Shown piece by piece: positions 7,687-15,241 of a stretch of DNA of 35,689 nt. The stretch is from an uncultured Aquimarina sp. (GTDB taxonomy: Bacteria > Bacteroidota > Bacteroidia > Flavobacteriales > Flavobacteriaceae). The position numbers and the translations under genes were made by a program. The notes beneath the pieces were generated by a model. It ran no database searches. It had not been told where the DNA came from and saw nothing but the letters and a program-made list of their open reading frames with translations. How positions within the stretch are numbered: position 1 is the first letter of the stretch; each line of letters opens with the position of its first letter. The stretch lies in assembly GCA_947499005.1 (NCBI GenBank), contig CANMML010000037.1, forward strand, positions 1-35,689, given 5' to 3'.

Positions 7687-8829
7687 GTGATTAAAGCGGT
7701 TATTCTATTTTTACTTTTAGGGATGCTATTAATATACATTTTTGATTATAAGTACCTTTTTAAGGCATTTAGGGTAGTGTATATGACAGGTCACAAATCT
7801 GCATTTATAACAGATACAGCATATTTTGATACCCGAGCAATTAAAAGATCTAACCCAAAAGAACTCCCTTTTCACAAGGACTTTAACAAAGCGATTCCAA
7901 CCGAAAAACTAAAGAAAATTGACAAGCAACTGGGTACAGCTGCTTTTTTAATTCTGAAGGAAGGTAAAATATGGTATGAGAATTATGGAGCTGGATTTTC
8001 GGAAAAGAGTGAGACGAATTCTTTTTCGATGGCCAAGAGTATAGTATCTGCATTGATGTTTAAAGCAATAGAAGATGGCTATATAGATTCGGTAGATACT
8101 AAAGTTGTGGAGGTTTTTCCCGATTTAAAAGGGGAATATGCCGCTGAGGTAACTATAGGTGATTTATCTTCTATGTCTTCTGGTTTAAATTGGAAAGAGG
8201 AATACCTTAACCCTTTCGGAGTTACCGCTCGAGCTAATTATGGGAAAAACCTAAGAGAAGTAATATCTAGTTTAGAAATTAACGAAAAACCAGGGCAACA
8301 TTTCAATTACTTAAGTGGATCCACTCAATTACTGGGTATGGTAATTGAAAAAACTACAGGAAAGACGTTGTCCGATTACCTTAGTGAAGCTTTTTGGGAG
8401 CCTATGCAAATGACTAGAGATGCAAAGTGGCAATTGGATAGTACAGAGCACGGAATGGAAAAGGCCTTTTGTTGTATCGCTAGTAATGCTAGAGATTTTG
8501 CAAAATGGGGAATCCTATGGTCTAACGATGGGAAAGTAGAAGGAATACAAATTCTTTCTAAAGAACATGTAGATTTAGCTACTTCTATACGTTTTAAAGA
8601 TTTTCCCGAGTATGGTTATGGGTTATGGCTTAATGATTACTTAGGAAAAAAAATACACTATATGCGAGGGATCTTAGGGCAATATGTAATTAGTATTCCT
8701 GAGGATGATATCATTATAGTAAGATTGGGGAACAAAAGAAGCTTACCTAATGCTGTAGGGTCTCCAGGGAAAGATTTTTATACATACATTGATGAAACTT
8801 ATGCAATGTTGCAGCAACTAGAAAAATAA
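7687..8829 (+). CDS. Serine hydrolase of the beta-lactamase class C / esterase family
   Basis: A 380-residue protein with one N-terminal hydrophobic helix (about 4-20), so probably membrane-anchored with its catalytic part in the periplasm. The SxxK motif is S114-M-A-K117 (NSFSMAKS) and the second motif is Y208-L-S210. The third region is RGILGQYV near the C-terminus instead of the usual KTG, as in many esterase-like members. The GTG start at 7687 is uncertain. An ATG at 7662 in another frame encodes MNIFKRF before a TAG at 7683, so a one-base change could have detached the original N-terminus. The next gene starts one base after the stop. The substrate is unknown; antibiotic resistance should not be assumed. 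Confidence 0.85.
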   Translation: MIKAVILFLLLGMLLIYIFDYKYLFKAFRVVYMTGHKSAFITDTAYFDTRAIKRSNPKELPFHKDFNKAIPTEKLKKIDKQLGTAAFLILKEGKIWYENYGAGFSEKSETNSFSMAKSIVSALMFKAIEDGYIDSVDTKVVEVFPDLKGEYAAEVTIGDLSSMSSGLNWKEEYLNPFGVTARANYGKNLREVISSLEINEKPGQHFNYLSGSTQLLGMVIEKTTGKTLSDYLSEAFWEPMQMTRDAKWQLDSTEHGMEKAFCCIASNARDFAKWGILWSNDGKVEGIQILSKEHVDLATSIRFKDFPEYGYGLWLNDYLGKKIHYMRGILGQYVISIPEDDIIIVRLGNKRSLPNAVGSPGKDFYTYIDETYAMLQQLEK

Positions 8830-8830
8830 C

Positions 8831-9544
8831 GTGTTAACTAATTTACGATTACCCAATATTTTATTCCTCGATATAGAGACCGTACCTCTTTATGAGGCTT
8901 TTGATCAATTGTCAGAAATAGAAAAAGAATTGTTTTCGCTGAAGACTCAATATCAGCGAAAAGATGAATTTACTCCAGAAGAGTTTTATGATAGAGCAGG
9001 GATTTGGGCAGAATTCGGAAAAATTGTTTGCATTTCAGTAGGTTATTTTGTGGCCTCCGAAGGAAAACGGCAATTTAGAGTAACCTCATTCTCTGGGGAA
9101 GAAGTTAAGCTTTTAGAGGACTTTAAAGAATTACTAGAAAGTCATTTTTATCGACCACAGCATTTACTTTGCGCACATAATGGTAAAGAGTTCGATTTTC
9201 CATTTATCGCTAGGCGTATGCTAATTCATAGTATTTCATTGCCTAATAAATTGAATCTATTTGGGAAAAAACCTTGGGAAATACCTCATTTAGATACCTT
9301 AGATTTATGGAAATTTGGAGATTATAAGCATTACACTTCATTAAAATTATTGACACAAGTGTTAGGGATACCATCGCCTAAAGATGATATTGATGGGAGC
9401 CAGGTACGAGAAGTATATTACAAAGAGAAGGATATCGATCGTATTGTAAAGTATTGTGAAAAAGATACGATAGCTGTTGCTCAAATCTTACTACGTTTAC
9501 GACAAGAAGATTTATTACAGGAAAATGAAATTGTGCAAGTATGA
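8831..9544 (+). CDS. Predicted 3'-5' exonuclease related to the PolB exonuclease domain
   Basis: An RNase H-fold DnaQ-like nuclease of 237 residues. The three exonuclease motifs are visible: ExoI LFLDIETVP (D14, E16), ExoII HNGKEFDFPF (D122) and ExoIII YCEKDTIAVA (Y208, D212). This matches the stand-alone PolB-like exonuclease family common in Bacteroidota; a role in DNA repair or end processing is assumed, not shown. It starts with GTG one base after the serine hydrolase and ends overlapping the ABC gene by four bases (ATGA), so three unrelated functions share one transcription unit. Confidence 0.85.
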   Translation: MLTNLRLPNILFLDIETVPLYEAFDQLSEIEKELFSLKTQYQRKDEFTPEEFYDRAGIWAEFGKIVCISVGYFVASEGKRQFRVTSFSGEEVKLLEDFKELLESHFYRPQHLLCAHNGKEFDFPFIARRMLIHSISLPNKLNLFGKKPWEIPHLDTLDLWKFGDYKHYTSLKLLTQVLGIPSPKDDIDGSQVREVYYKEKDIDRIVKYCEKDTIAVAQILLRLRQEDLLQENEIVQV

Positions 9545-11211
9545 GTAGAGAAGGGTTGTTAGAGGTGCAGCAATTGTCTGTTGCATTTGGTGAAAAAGAA
9601 GTTGTGCGCAATATTTCATTTAGTATTGCTAAGAAAGAAGTACTTGCTATCGTAGGGGAATCTGGCAGTGGCAAATCTGTTACAGCATTACAGCTAATGG
9701 GATTATTGCCCCGAAAAGCATCTAAGATTACCAATGGTAATATTTATTTTGAAGGAATAGAAATTACAAAATTTACAGAAAAGCAGTTTCAAAAGTTGAG
9801 AGGTAATGAAATTGCTATGGTATTTCAAGAACCTATGAGTGCGTTGAATCCTTCTATGAGATGTGGGAAGCAAGTAGCGGAAGTATTCAAAATACATACA
9901 AATTTTACTAGTGCAGAGATTAAGGCTAATGTTATTGAATTATTCAATAAAGTAAAGTTGCCAGATCCCGAACGTGCTTATAATGCATACCCTCATGAAT
10001 TAAGTGGAGGGCAAAAGCAACGAGTGGTCATTGCAATGGCTATAGCAATGAAACCAAAATTACTGATTGCAGATGAGCCAACGACAGCCTTAGATGCTCA
10101 TGTGCAAGGAGAGATTGTACTTCTCCTAAAGGAATTGCAGGAAGAATATGGTATGGGCTTGTTGTTTATTTCTCATGATTTGGATGTTGTAGCGAAGATT
10201 GCGGATAACATTTTAGTGATGTATCAAGGGAATATTATGGAGTATGGTTCGGTAGATGAAGTATTACTTAATCCTCAAGAGCATTATACCAAAGCATTAT
10301 TAGCAGCAAAGCCTTCTACGGAAGAACGATTGTATCGTTTGCCGACTGTAAAAGATTTCGAGTCAGCATTTAGTAAAAGACCTATTACGGATCAAGAAAG
10401 AGCCATTAGTCATTCTAAGATATATGGGAATTCTCCAATTTTAGAGATTGAAGCAGTTACAAAAATATTTGCCTTTAAGGTTAATGGAAAACATAAAGAA
10501 GTAAAAGCTGTAGATCAAGTTTCATTAGAGATTTATGAAGGGGAAACTTTAGGTTTAGTAGGTGAATCAGGTTGTGGTAAATCTACTTTGGGTAACTTAA
10601 TTATGAAATTGATAAAGCCTTCTGTAGGAGATATTAAATATAGAGGAAAGTCTATTTATAGTTTATCAAGTTCGGCAGAAAAAGTCTTTCGGAAAGAAGT
10701 GCAACTAATCTTTCAAGATCCTTTTGCGAGTCTGAATCCTCGAAAGCGAATAGGTGCTGCTTTAGATGAAGTATTGAAAGTGCATGATACTAATAACTCT
10801 AAGCAGGAACGATATGTTAAAACAGTAGAATTATTGAATGATGTAGGACTATCCGAGGAGGCATACCGAAAGTATCCACATGAATTTAGTGGAGGTCAAC
10901 GACAAAGAATCAATATTGCTAGAGCTATCATATTGAATCCTAAAGTTATAGTATGTGATGAATCGGTAAGTGCATTAGATATTTCGGTCCAAGCACAAGT
11001 CCTTAATTTATTAAACGAACTAAAAGAAAAATATCAGTTCACCTATGTTTTTGTGTCACACGACCTAACAGTCATAAAATATATGAGTGATCGTGTCGCT
11101 GTTATGCAATCAGGAAGCCTTGTAGAAAAAGGAGAAGCCGATAAAGTGTTTTATCAGCCCGTTGAAGATTACACCAAAAAATTAATAGGAAAAATTCAAA
11201 CAAAAAATTAA
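9541..11211 (+). CDS. ABC transporter ATP-binding protein, fused double ATPase (oligopeptide type)
   Basis: A cytoplasmic protein of 556 residues with two complete ATPase domains. Domain 1 has Walker A GESGSGKS (39-46), signature LSGGQ (154-158) and Walker B LLIADEP (174-180). Domain 2 has Walker A GESGCGKS (341-348), FSGGQ (449-453) and VIVCDES (469-475), with serine in place of the usual proline. The architecture is that of DppD-DppF or GsiA/YejF-like fusions that drive import of peptides or similar compounds. No permease or binding protein is next to it, so its membrane partner must be encoded elsewhere. It overlaps the exonuclease gene by four bases and ends the transcription unit. Confidence 0.93.
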   Translation: MSREGLLEVQQLSVAFGEKEVVRNISFSIAKKEVLAIVGESGSGKSVTALQLMGLLPRKASKITNGNIYFEGIEITKFTEKQFQKLRGNEIAMVFQEPMSALNPSMRCGKQVAEVFKIHTNFTSAEIKANVIELFNKVKLPDPERAYNAYPHELSGGQKQRVVIAMAIAMKPKLLIADEPTTALDAHVQGEIVLLLKELQEEYGMGLLFISHDLDVVAKIADNILVMYQGNIMEYGSVDEVLLNPQEHYTKALLAAKPSTEERLYRLPTVKDFESAFSKRPITDQERAISHSKIYGNSPILEIEAVTKIFAFKVNGKHKEVKAVDQVSLEIYEGETLGLVGESGCGKSTLGNLIMKLIKPSVGDIKYRGKSIYSLSSSAEKVFRKEVQLIFQDPFASLNPRKRIGAALDEVLKVHDTNNSKQERYVKTVELLNDVGLSEEAYRKYPHEFSGGQRQRINIARAIILNPKVIVCDESVSALDISVQAQVLNLLNELKEKYQFTYVFVSHDLTVIKYMSDRVAVMQSGSLVEKGEADKVFYQPVEDYTKKLIGKIQTKN

Positions 11212-11363
11212 CCTATTAAAAGTAATTTTTTAAAAATAAACCAACATCCTTTAATAAATTCAAATTTACTTTCTTTTCCTGTAGTTTCTTTATGTATTGT
11301 TTTTGTAGCAGTTGGGGCAGCTTGGGCTAAAGAATCATTAGTTAATATTACTTCCATTGTCAT
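11208..11363 (-). CDS. Possible small protein (51 residues)
   Basis: An open frame MTMEVILTNDSLAQAAPTAT... ending in a hydrophobic, lysine-flanked tail (CWFIFKKLLLIG). It converges on the ABC gene and overlaps its stop by four bases. A TATATTTA stretch upstream resembles the -7 consensus with one mismatch. I do not recognise the family. Coding potential is only weakly supported: nothing beyond length, plausible composition and location favours it. Confidence 0.3.
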   Translation of the reverse strand: MTMEVILTNDSLAQAAPTATKTIHKETTGKESKFEFIKGCWFIFKKLLLIG

Positions 11364-11748
11364 TTGTTATTAGTAGGACTTTAAATATATAAAAAAGTTT
11401 TACTTTTTCGGACAAAGAACTCATTTTTTCGGTAAAATACATTAAACCTCCAATCCCTTGTATATCAGTTGTTTTGGGCTGTTTTGAGTTGTTTACAGAT
11501 GTTAAAAAATCATCAAGAGTGCTTTTTTTGTGAAGTATTGGTGGTATTTAAGGAAAAACCTTGAATAAATCTTAGTTGATTCTTGTGAGGTTTTTTCAGG
11601 GAAAGTAATTCGTGTTTAGCGCCATTGAGTGTGTTAAACTTGTTTCATTTTACATTTATAGCTTACGAATACGGCGAGGTTTTATTTTACTATTGTGATG
11701 TCGATTTGATTCAAGCAGCGCAATTTCATTTAAAATTTCGTCAGGCTT

Positions 11749-11803
11749 AATTTATTTCAGTATCTCATAATAATAAAAAGCTTGTGAGAGGCTGAAATAA
11801 ATT
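11749..11803. repeat. Long hairpin with REP-like arms
   Basis: AATTTATTTCAG (11749-11760) pairs with CTGAAATAAATT (11792-11803), and inside it TCTCA (11763-11767) pairs with TGAGA (11785-11789). A related sequence, CTGGATTTGTTTCAGGATCT in reverse, occurs at 29433-29456. This suggests a dispersed palindromic element of the REP type. Confidence 0.65.
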
Positions 11804-11901
11804 CAGTATGATGCTCAGTAAACTACCTTGGGGCAAGCCCACGAGGCATTTATATGAAATAAAATTCTAATTTCAAGGCAAGCCTTGGGGTATTATACAC
11901 T

Positions 11902-11914
11902 TTGGCGGTGCCAA
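11902..11914. repeat. Short hairpin TTGGC/GCCAA
   Basis: TTGGC, a GGT loop, then GCCAA; an outer CACT/AGTG pair flanks it. Just upstream (11825-11890) the words CCTTGGGG and CAAGCC occur twice in different order. Confidence 0.5.
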
Positions 11915-12073
11915 TAAAAGTGTGATTTCTTTAAGAAAAAGTCAAATGGAATTATCCTGTGATTTAAATGATAATTTGAATTTTATCGATACATTTTGTT
12001 CCGTTTCACTTCACAAAATATACAAACTGACAACTCTTATTATTAATTGAACTAAGGCTTTTAGCTTCGCTTA

Positions 12074-12103
12074 GCTAATCGCTTCTCTCTTAAAGCGATT
12101 AGC
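12074..12103. repeat. Hairpin 1 of the palindrome field
   Basis: A perfect 11-bp stem GCTAATCGCTT / AAGCGATTAGC with an 8-base loop. Confidence 0.8.
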
Positions 12104-12124
12104 ATAAAGCATATTGTATACAGA

Positions 12125-12157
12125 AGAATAGTTTAGCTAATGTAGAAGAACTATTCT
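12125..12157. repeat. Hairpin 2 of the palindrome field
   Basis: A perfect 9-bp stem AGAATAGTT / AACTATTCT around a 15-base loop. Confidence 0.7.
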
Positions 12158-12192
12158 GGTTCATTTATTGGTCTCAGGATTAGTTAAAACTA

Positions 12193-12206
12193 TGCACTTT
12201 AGTGCA
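12193..12206. repeat. Hairpin 3 of the palindrome field
   Basis: TGCACT and AGTGCA separated by two bases; the weakest of the series. Confidence 0.5.
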
Positions 12207-12230
12207 TTTCGCTTTAGCTTCTAAAAATTT

Positions 12231-12248
12231 TGCCTATAGCTATAGGCA
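12231..12248. repeat. Perfect 18-bp palindrome
   Basis: TGCCTATAGCTATAGGCA is self-complementary throughout. Its core ATAGCTAT is shared with the 18-bp palindrome at 29318-29335. It is followed by seven-base words CATTAAG, CTTTAAG, CAGTAGG. Confidence 0.8.
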
Positions 12249-12284
12249 TTAAGCTTTAAGCAGTAGGCCTTATGTATTTTAATG

Positions 12285-12311
12285 TAGCTTATTGCTTTAA
12301 GCAATAAGCTA
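12285..12311. repeat. Perfect 27-bp palindrome
   Basis: Thirteen-base arms TAGCTTATTGCTT and AAGCAATAAGCTA flank a single central T at 12298. As RNA this would be an uninterrupted hairpin, but no T run follows on either strand. Confidence 0.8.
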
Positions 12312-12337
12312 GAAAATAGGAAAAGACTTTCAGTCGT

Positions 12338-12372
12338 AACCGAAACTATGGATCTCCCAGTCCATAGCGGTT
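12338..12372. repeat. Hairpin next to the ponA stop, possible transcription end
   Basis: AACCG and CTATGGA (separated by AAA) pair with TCCATAG and CGGTT around an 8-base loop. It lies 31 bases beyond the ponA stop on the minus strand. A small GACT/AGTC hairpin with TTTT follows on that strand, so together they may end the ricT-gldH-ponA transcript. Confidence 0.55.
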
Positions 12373-12402
12373 CATTTCCATTTAATGATGATAGGTGTAC
12401 TC

Positions 12403-14715
12403 TTATAACCCATCTAATTCATCAAGCCCGTCGTCATTTTGATCGTTATTAGATCCAGACTTTTTATAAGTAGAACAGTCGGTTGAAATACTTAAGTTCG
12501 CAGGTTTCTCGAAAGCACCTTTTGAGACATGTAGGGTTTTATCGGCATAACACTTTTTCATATATAGTGCCCATATAGGTAATGCCATAGTAGCTCCTTG
12601 GCCATAAGTAATTGAATCGAAATGTGTTGAGCGATCTTCGGCTCCTACCCAAACACCAGTACATAAGTTAGGAACTACACCCATAAACCATCCATCACTA
12701 TGATTTTGAGTAGTTCCTGTTTTTCCAGCGATAGGATTGTCAAATTCATAAGGATAACCAGTAATGGCTTTTTCTCGTTTACGAGTTGTACGTAGTCGAA
12801 CACCAGAACCAGATTGAGTTACCCCTTCCATAAGGTTTACAGTAACGTAAGCAGCTTCCTTGCTTAAAACATCTTTAGGGTCTGGTACATTTTGATATAG
12901 TGTAGTACCATTTTTATCTTCAATATGGGTAACCATAGTTGGTTTGTTGTAAACACCTTCATTTGCAAACGTGCTATAAGCACCTACCATTTCATATACA
13001 CTTAACTCTACTGTACCAAGTGCGATAGAAGGAACTTCAAGAATATCTCGCTCTACTCCAAGTTTCTTAGCCAATTGTACTACAGGTACAGGACAGATTT
13101 TACTCATTAGTCTAGCAGTTACCGTATTAACAGAGCCTGCTAGTGCTTCTTTTAAAGAGATCATTCCTCCATACTTATTTCCACTGTTTTTAGGAGTCCA
13201 ATCTTCAACGGCACCACAACGACCAGCAGGTATGGTATATTGTACATTTGGAATAGTATCACATGGAGATAGCTTTAGTTGATCTATAGCTGTAGCGTAT
13301 ACAAAAGGTTTAAAAGTAGAACCTACTTGTCTTGCACCTTGCTTCACATGATCGTATTGAAAATGCTTATAATCATTTCCTCCTACCCAGGCTTTTACAT
13401 GCCCTGTTTGAGGTTCCATAGACATCATTCCTGTTTGAAAGAAAGATTTGTAGTACCAAATAGAATCTTTAGGAGTCATAATAGTATCCTTAGTGCCTTT
13501 CCAGCTAAAGATTTTCATTTTTCGTTTTTTATCGAACGACTTGAAGATTTCCTTATCTGTTTTTCCTTGTTTTTTCATGATACGATATCGATCAGATCGT
13601 TTCATGGAGCGTTGGATTTCTCGATTTACACCTTTGCTTTCAACATCAATAAACATTAAACGATTATTGCGATTTTGTTTGTCGAAAGTAGCCTGTAGAT
13701 TGCTCATATGCTCCTTTACAGCTTCTTCGGCGTACGTTTGCATTCTAGAATCTATGGTTACATGAATTTTTAAACCATCCCTGTAGATATTATAGTATTC
13801 CTTTTCTCCAAGATCATTCACTGATTTTGGATTGGCTTCAATCCAGCCTTTCATAAAGTCACGTAAGTATTCACGGAAGTAAGTAGCGATTCCGTCTGAA
13901 TGACCTTCAGGGGAATAATTTAGTTTTAAAGGTAGTTTCTGTAGACTGTCTTTTACTTTTGTGCTAATAAAACCAGAGCGTTCCATTTGTTTGAATACCT
14001 GATTTCTTCTTCCTAAACTTTTCTTTTTTGATATTTCCCTTTTTGGATTAAATTGCCTTGGATTTTTAAGCATTGCAACAAAAGTGGCAGATTCTTCAAT
14101 AGTTAGGTCTTCAACTTCTTTACCAAAATAAATTCTAGATGCAGACCCAATACCTACTGCTTGATATAAGAAATCGAATTTATTAAGATACATTGCAATA
14201 ATTTCGTCTTTAGTATATTGGCGCTCTAGCCTTGCAGCAATAACCCATTCTTTAAATTTTTGCAAATACCTTTTCCATCCTTTAGCGCGTTCCCCGTGGA
14301 ATAAAAGTTTAGAGAGTTGCTGAGTAATGGTACTTGCACCACCTCTTCTTCCTAGATAGGACAGTGCACGAATGGTTCCTCTTACATCTACTCCCGAATG
14401 GTTGTAATAGCGTTCATCTTCTGTAGCTACTAGAGCCTTAACTAAATGGCTGGGTAGTTGCTCGTAATCCACAGGAGTACGGTTTTCTTTAAAAAAAGTA
14501 CCTATAATTTTCCCGTCAGAAGCAATAATTTCTGTTGCCAAATCATTCTTAGGATTTTCTAAATCAGCAAAATCTGGCATTTTACCAAAGGCGCCAATCC
14601 CTGCTAAAATAAAAATGGAAATAAATATTAAAATACCCGAAGCAAAAAGTATCCAAAACCATTTTATAAAACGGCGGTAATTGGGTTTTTCTTTAGTTGA
14701 TTTAGGTGTCGTCAT
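12403..14715 (-). CDS. ponA: Penicillin-binding protein 1A (bifunctional transglycosylase/transpeptidase)
   Basis: Polymerises and cross-links peptidoglycan in the periplasm while anchored in the inner membrane. In 770 residues: cytoplasmic basic tail, one membrane helix (about 17-42), GT51 domain with ATEDERYYNH (catalytic E99) and GGASTITQQLSKLL, an insert (about 335-425), then the transpeptidase domain with S466-T-F-K469, S528-V-N530 and K665-T-G667. The last 20 residues are acidic and asparagine-rich. It is the third gene after ricT and gldH, 28 bases beyond the gldH stop, so it is probably co-transcribed with them. The symbol mrcA would be equally valid. Confidence 0.95.
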   Translation of the reverse strand: MTTPKSTKEKPNYRRFIKWFWILFASGILIFISIFILAGIGAFGKMPDFADLENPKNDLATEIIASDGKIIGTFFKENRTPVDYEQLPSHLVKALVATEDERYYNHSGVDVRGTIRALSYLGRRGGASTITQQLSKLLFHGERAKGWKRYLQKFKEWVIAARLERQYTKDEIIAMYLNKFDFLYQAVGIGSASRIYFGKEVEDLTIEESATFVAMLKNPRQFNPKREISKKKSLGRRNQVFKQMERSGFISTKVKDSLQKLPLKLNYSPEGHSDGIATYFREYLRDFMKGWIEANPKSVNDLGEKEYYNIYRDGLKIHVTIDSRMQTYAEEAVKEHMSNLQATFDKQNRNNRLMFIDVESKGVNREIQRSMKRSDRYRIMKKQGKTDKEIFKSFDKKRKMKIFSWKGTKDTIMTPKDSIWYYKSFFQTGMMSMEPQTGHVKAWVGGNDYKHFQYDHVKQGARQVGSTFKPFVYATAIDQLKLSPCDTIPNVQYTIPAGRCGAVEDWTPKNSGNKYGGMISLKEALAGSVNTVTARLMSKICPVPVVQLAKKLGVERDILEVPSIALGTVELSVYEMVGAYSTFANEGVYNKPTMVTHIEDKNGTTLYQNVPDPKDVLSKEAAYVTVNLMEGVTQSGSGVRLRTTRKREKAITGYPYEFDNPIAGKTGTTQNHSDGWFMGVVPNLCTGVWVGAEDRSTHFDSITYGQGATMALPIWALYMKKCYADKTLHVSKGAFEKPANLSISTDCSTYKKSGSNNDQNDDGLDELDGL

Positions 14716-14743
14716 TGTGTGTTATCGTTGTGTCCTAGATTTA

Positions 14744-15241
14744 TTAGGGAATATTTTTTGTTGTCTCAATTCGAAAGCCAATATCGGTAATTCCGCTTAG
14801 AAATTCGATGCCTTTTTCTTTGCCGTTTTTACGCATAGCATGGCTTATTTTTATATGATAGCTGCCAGATTCTCTAAAAGAAAAACCTTCTTTGTACCAT
14901 AATTTATTTTCAATAAGATGTCCTCCTGTTCCTATCCATTCTCCATTCGGGTGAGCCATTTCGTATTCTAGCGTATCTATTTGGCGTTTCCCATTAGGGT
15001 ATTGCATTTCTGTAATTAAAAAAAGATTGCTGTAAGGGTATTTACTATTGTTCCTTGCATTTACAAAAAGATCATAGGTTTTTAATGAGTCTAATTGTGG
15101 TAATTGAAAATTAGCAATACTATCCTTGTGCCATCCAATTTCAGAAATAGATTGGTATTTGTCATAAACAAAATTATCATTACAGGCGGTTAAAAATAAC
15201 ATGCCTAAACAAAATAATGCACGGGCAATCCTATGATTCAT
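14744..15241 (-). CDS. gldH: Gliding motility lipoprotein GldH
   Basis: A lipoprotein of 165 residues required in flavobacteria for gliding and functionally tied to the T9SS machinery. Signal peptide MNHRIARALFCLGMLFLTAC with lipobox Cys20; the mature part begins NDNFVYDKYQSI and contains the family's IDTLEYEMAHPNGEWIGTG region. The start at 15241 is set by the signal peptide: the same frame stays open upstream for 107 codons only because it overlaps the end of ricT. The true gene overlaps ricT by 11 bases. The neighbours ricT and ponA match a frequent flavobacterial order. The exact molecular role of GldH is not established. Confidence 0.9.
   Translation of the reverse strand: MNHRIARALFCLGMLFLTACNDNFVYDKYQSISEIGWHKDSIANFQLPQLDSLKTYDLFVNARNNSKYPYSNLFLITEMQYPNGKRQIDTLEYEMAHPNGEWIGTGGHLIENKLWYKEGFSFRESGSYHIKISHAMRKNGKEKGIEFLSGITDIGFRIETTKNIP

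Larger units (their letters stand above)
11364..12402. other. Non-coding region, about 1 kb, rich in inverted repeats
   Basis: No convincing gene in either strand. From about 11749 on, the region is filled with hairpins, listed separately. The proximal part (11364-11748) is AT-rich and featureless, apart from a 34-codon frame on the minus strand at 11338-11442 preceded by TTGGAGG, which is too short to call. It separates the plus-strand ABC unit from the minus-strand ponA operon. Confidence 0.7.

Noticed and set aside
7687..8829. Serine hydrolase as a beta-lactamase resistance gene
   Set aside because: It has SxxK and YxS but no KTG, and the fold is shared with many esterases and peptidases; nothing supports resistance.
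9541..11211. Translation factor-type (ABC-F) protein
   Set aside because: The linker and domain motifs match peptide-importer ATPases, and the typical ABC-F linker is absent.
11338..11442. 34-codon minus-strand frame MYFTEKMSSLSEKV... with TTGGAGG upstream
   Set aside because: Too short and out of frame with the overlapping 51-codon frame; Shine-Dalgarno-like sequence is a weak signal in this phylum.
12056..12311. Regularly spaced palindromes as a CRISPR array
   Set aside because: The units have different sequences; there is no conserved direct repeat or uniform spacer, and no cas gene lies nearby.
12056..12311. Palindromes as integron attC sites
   Set aside because: No integron integrase, no gene cassettes between the palindromes, and the arms lack a shared core site.
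13279..13765. Plus-strand frames inside ponA
   Set aside because: Antisense shadows of a gene with intact motifs throughout.
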